NCBI GenBank assembly: GCA_014534095.1
Contig: JACVSD010000093.1
Span: forward strand, 1 to 6,736
Direction: 5' to 3'
Source of the DNA: Nitrospiraceae bacterium
Lineage (GTDB): Bacteria; Nitrospirota; Nitrospiria; Nitrospirales; Nitrospiraceae
Length of the DNA: 6,736 nucleotides
Positions within the stretch are counted from its first letter, which is position 1. Every line of letters starts with the position of its first letter. This document shows positions 6,276 through 6,736 of the stretch, piece after piece. Position numbers and translations under genes: made by a program. The notes beneath the pieces were generated by a model. It saw nothing but the letters and a program-made list of their open reading frames with translations. It had not been told where the DNA came from and ran no database searches.

Positions 6276-6736
6276 TCTCATCGCCGCGCTTCGTCAGAAA
6301 CACCTGACTCCCGCCATTGTTTTTCTCACTTCCCGGCGCGCCTGCGATGAAGCCATGGAATCGTTCGACCATGCCGATATCGTACTGCCGCCTGCCCGGC
6401 AGGACGCCATCGCCGCTGCACTCGAACGCGTGATCGCCCAGTATCCCAGTATTGGGGAGCATCCGCTCCTTCCGACGGTGCAGCGCATCGGGGTTGCCGC
6501 CCACCACGCGGGCCACCTGCCTTCTTGGAAAATCGCTGTCGAGGAACTCATGCGCCAGGGCTGCCTGGACGCCGTGTTTGCCACCACTACCCTGGCGGCC
6601 GGCGTGGATTTCCCGGCGAGAACCGTGGTGATCACCCAGTCCAGCATCCGCAAATCACGGGACTTCATGGACTTTACGAGCGGCGAAGTGCAACAGATTG
6701 CTGGTCGGGCCGGCCGGCGCGGCAAGGATCAGGTCG
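6250..6736 (+). CDS. Ski2-like SF2 helicase C-terminal (RecA2) domain protein lacking RecA1 (partial, runs off window)
   Basis: Only the first 162 residues are visible. They match the second RecA domain of Ski2/Mtr4/Hel308-type superfamily 2 helicases: motif IV at 22-30 (AIVFLTSRR), the HHAG motif at 85-88 followed by LPSWKIAVEEL, motif V at 111-120 (ATTTLAAGVD, then FPARTVVI), and motif VI at 149-158 (QIAGRAGRRG, with arginine-finger candidates R153 and R156). A full helicase would have 200 or more residues before motif IV, with Walker A and DExH boxes. Here only about 20 precede it. A TGA in the same frame at 6241-6243 and another at 6091-6093 (TAG) exclude an upstream extension. Alone it should not hydrolyse ATP in the usual way. 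The start overlaps the last 26 bp of glgC; AAAGGGA about ten bases upstream is a possible ribosome site, so translation is probably coupled to glgC. It could be a RecA2-first derivative, a decayed gene, or half of a split helicase. Confidence 0.85.
   Translation, partial: MPPSIHPVDLIAALRQKHLTPAIVFLTSRRACDEAMESFDHADIVLPPARQDAIAAALERVIAQYPSIGEHPLLPTVQRIGVAAHHAGHLPSWKIAVEELMRQGCLDAVFATTTLAAGVDFPARTVVITQSSIRKSRDFMDFTSGEVQQIAGRAGRRGKDQV

Overview
The window looks like chromosomal DNA from a GC-rich Gram-negative bacterium. An outer-membrane factor, a periplasmic lipoprotein adaptor and an inner-membrane RND pump are all present, so the cell has two membranes. Base composition and the flavour of the efflux and GlgC proteins recall Nitrospirota (Nitrospira-like), but that is an impression and not a proof of taxon. 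No rRNA, tRNA, insertion sequence, CRISPR array or integrase is visible. Nearly all of the sequence is coding, and no gene-free stretch exceeds about 160 bp.

Positions 1-4472 (minus strand) hold a three-gene heavy-metal efflux operon of the Czc/Cus type, transcribed in the order outer-membrane factor (czcC-like), adaptor (czcB-like), RND pump (czcA-like, cut by the left edge of the window after about 612 residues). The pump keeps the Asp-Asp-Glu relay of the divalent-cation (CzcA) branch in TM4. The adaptor has a clear lipobox. A TATAAT promoter and a perfect 9-bp GC hairpin lie directly upstream of the first gene, and they argue that its true start is a GTG inside the longest ORF.

Positions 4597-4920 (minus strand) encode a 107-residue basic protein with a clean heptad coiled coil and no recognised family. 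It has its own strong ribosome binding site and a plausible promoter, and it is divergent from glgC.

Positions 5019-6275 (plus strand) encode glucose-1-phosphate adenylyltransferase (GlgC), the committed step of bacterial glycogen synthesis, with all catalytic motifs. Its start is ambiguous because an extended -10 element overlaps the first ATG. The last 26 bp of glgC overlap the start of a gene that runs off the right edge. That gene encodes a Ski2-like superfamily 2 helicase RecA2 domain (motifs IV, V and VI). An in-frame stop just before its ATG means that no RecA1 domain (Walker A, DExH) can precede it. This RecA2-first helicase relative, translationally linked to glgC, is the most unusual item here. 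The three blocks (metal efflux, small coiled-coil protein, glycogen gene plus helicase relative) look like neighbouring but functionally separate units.
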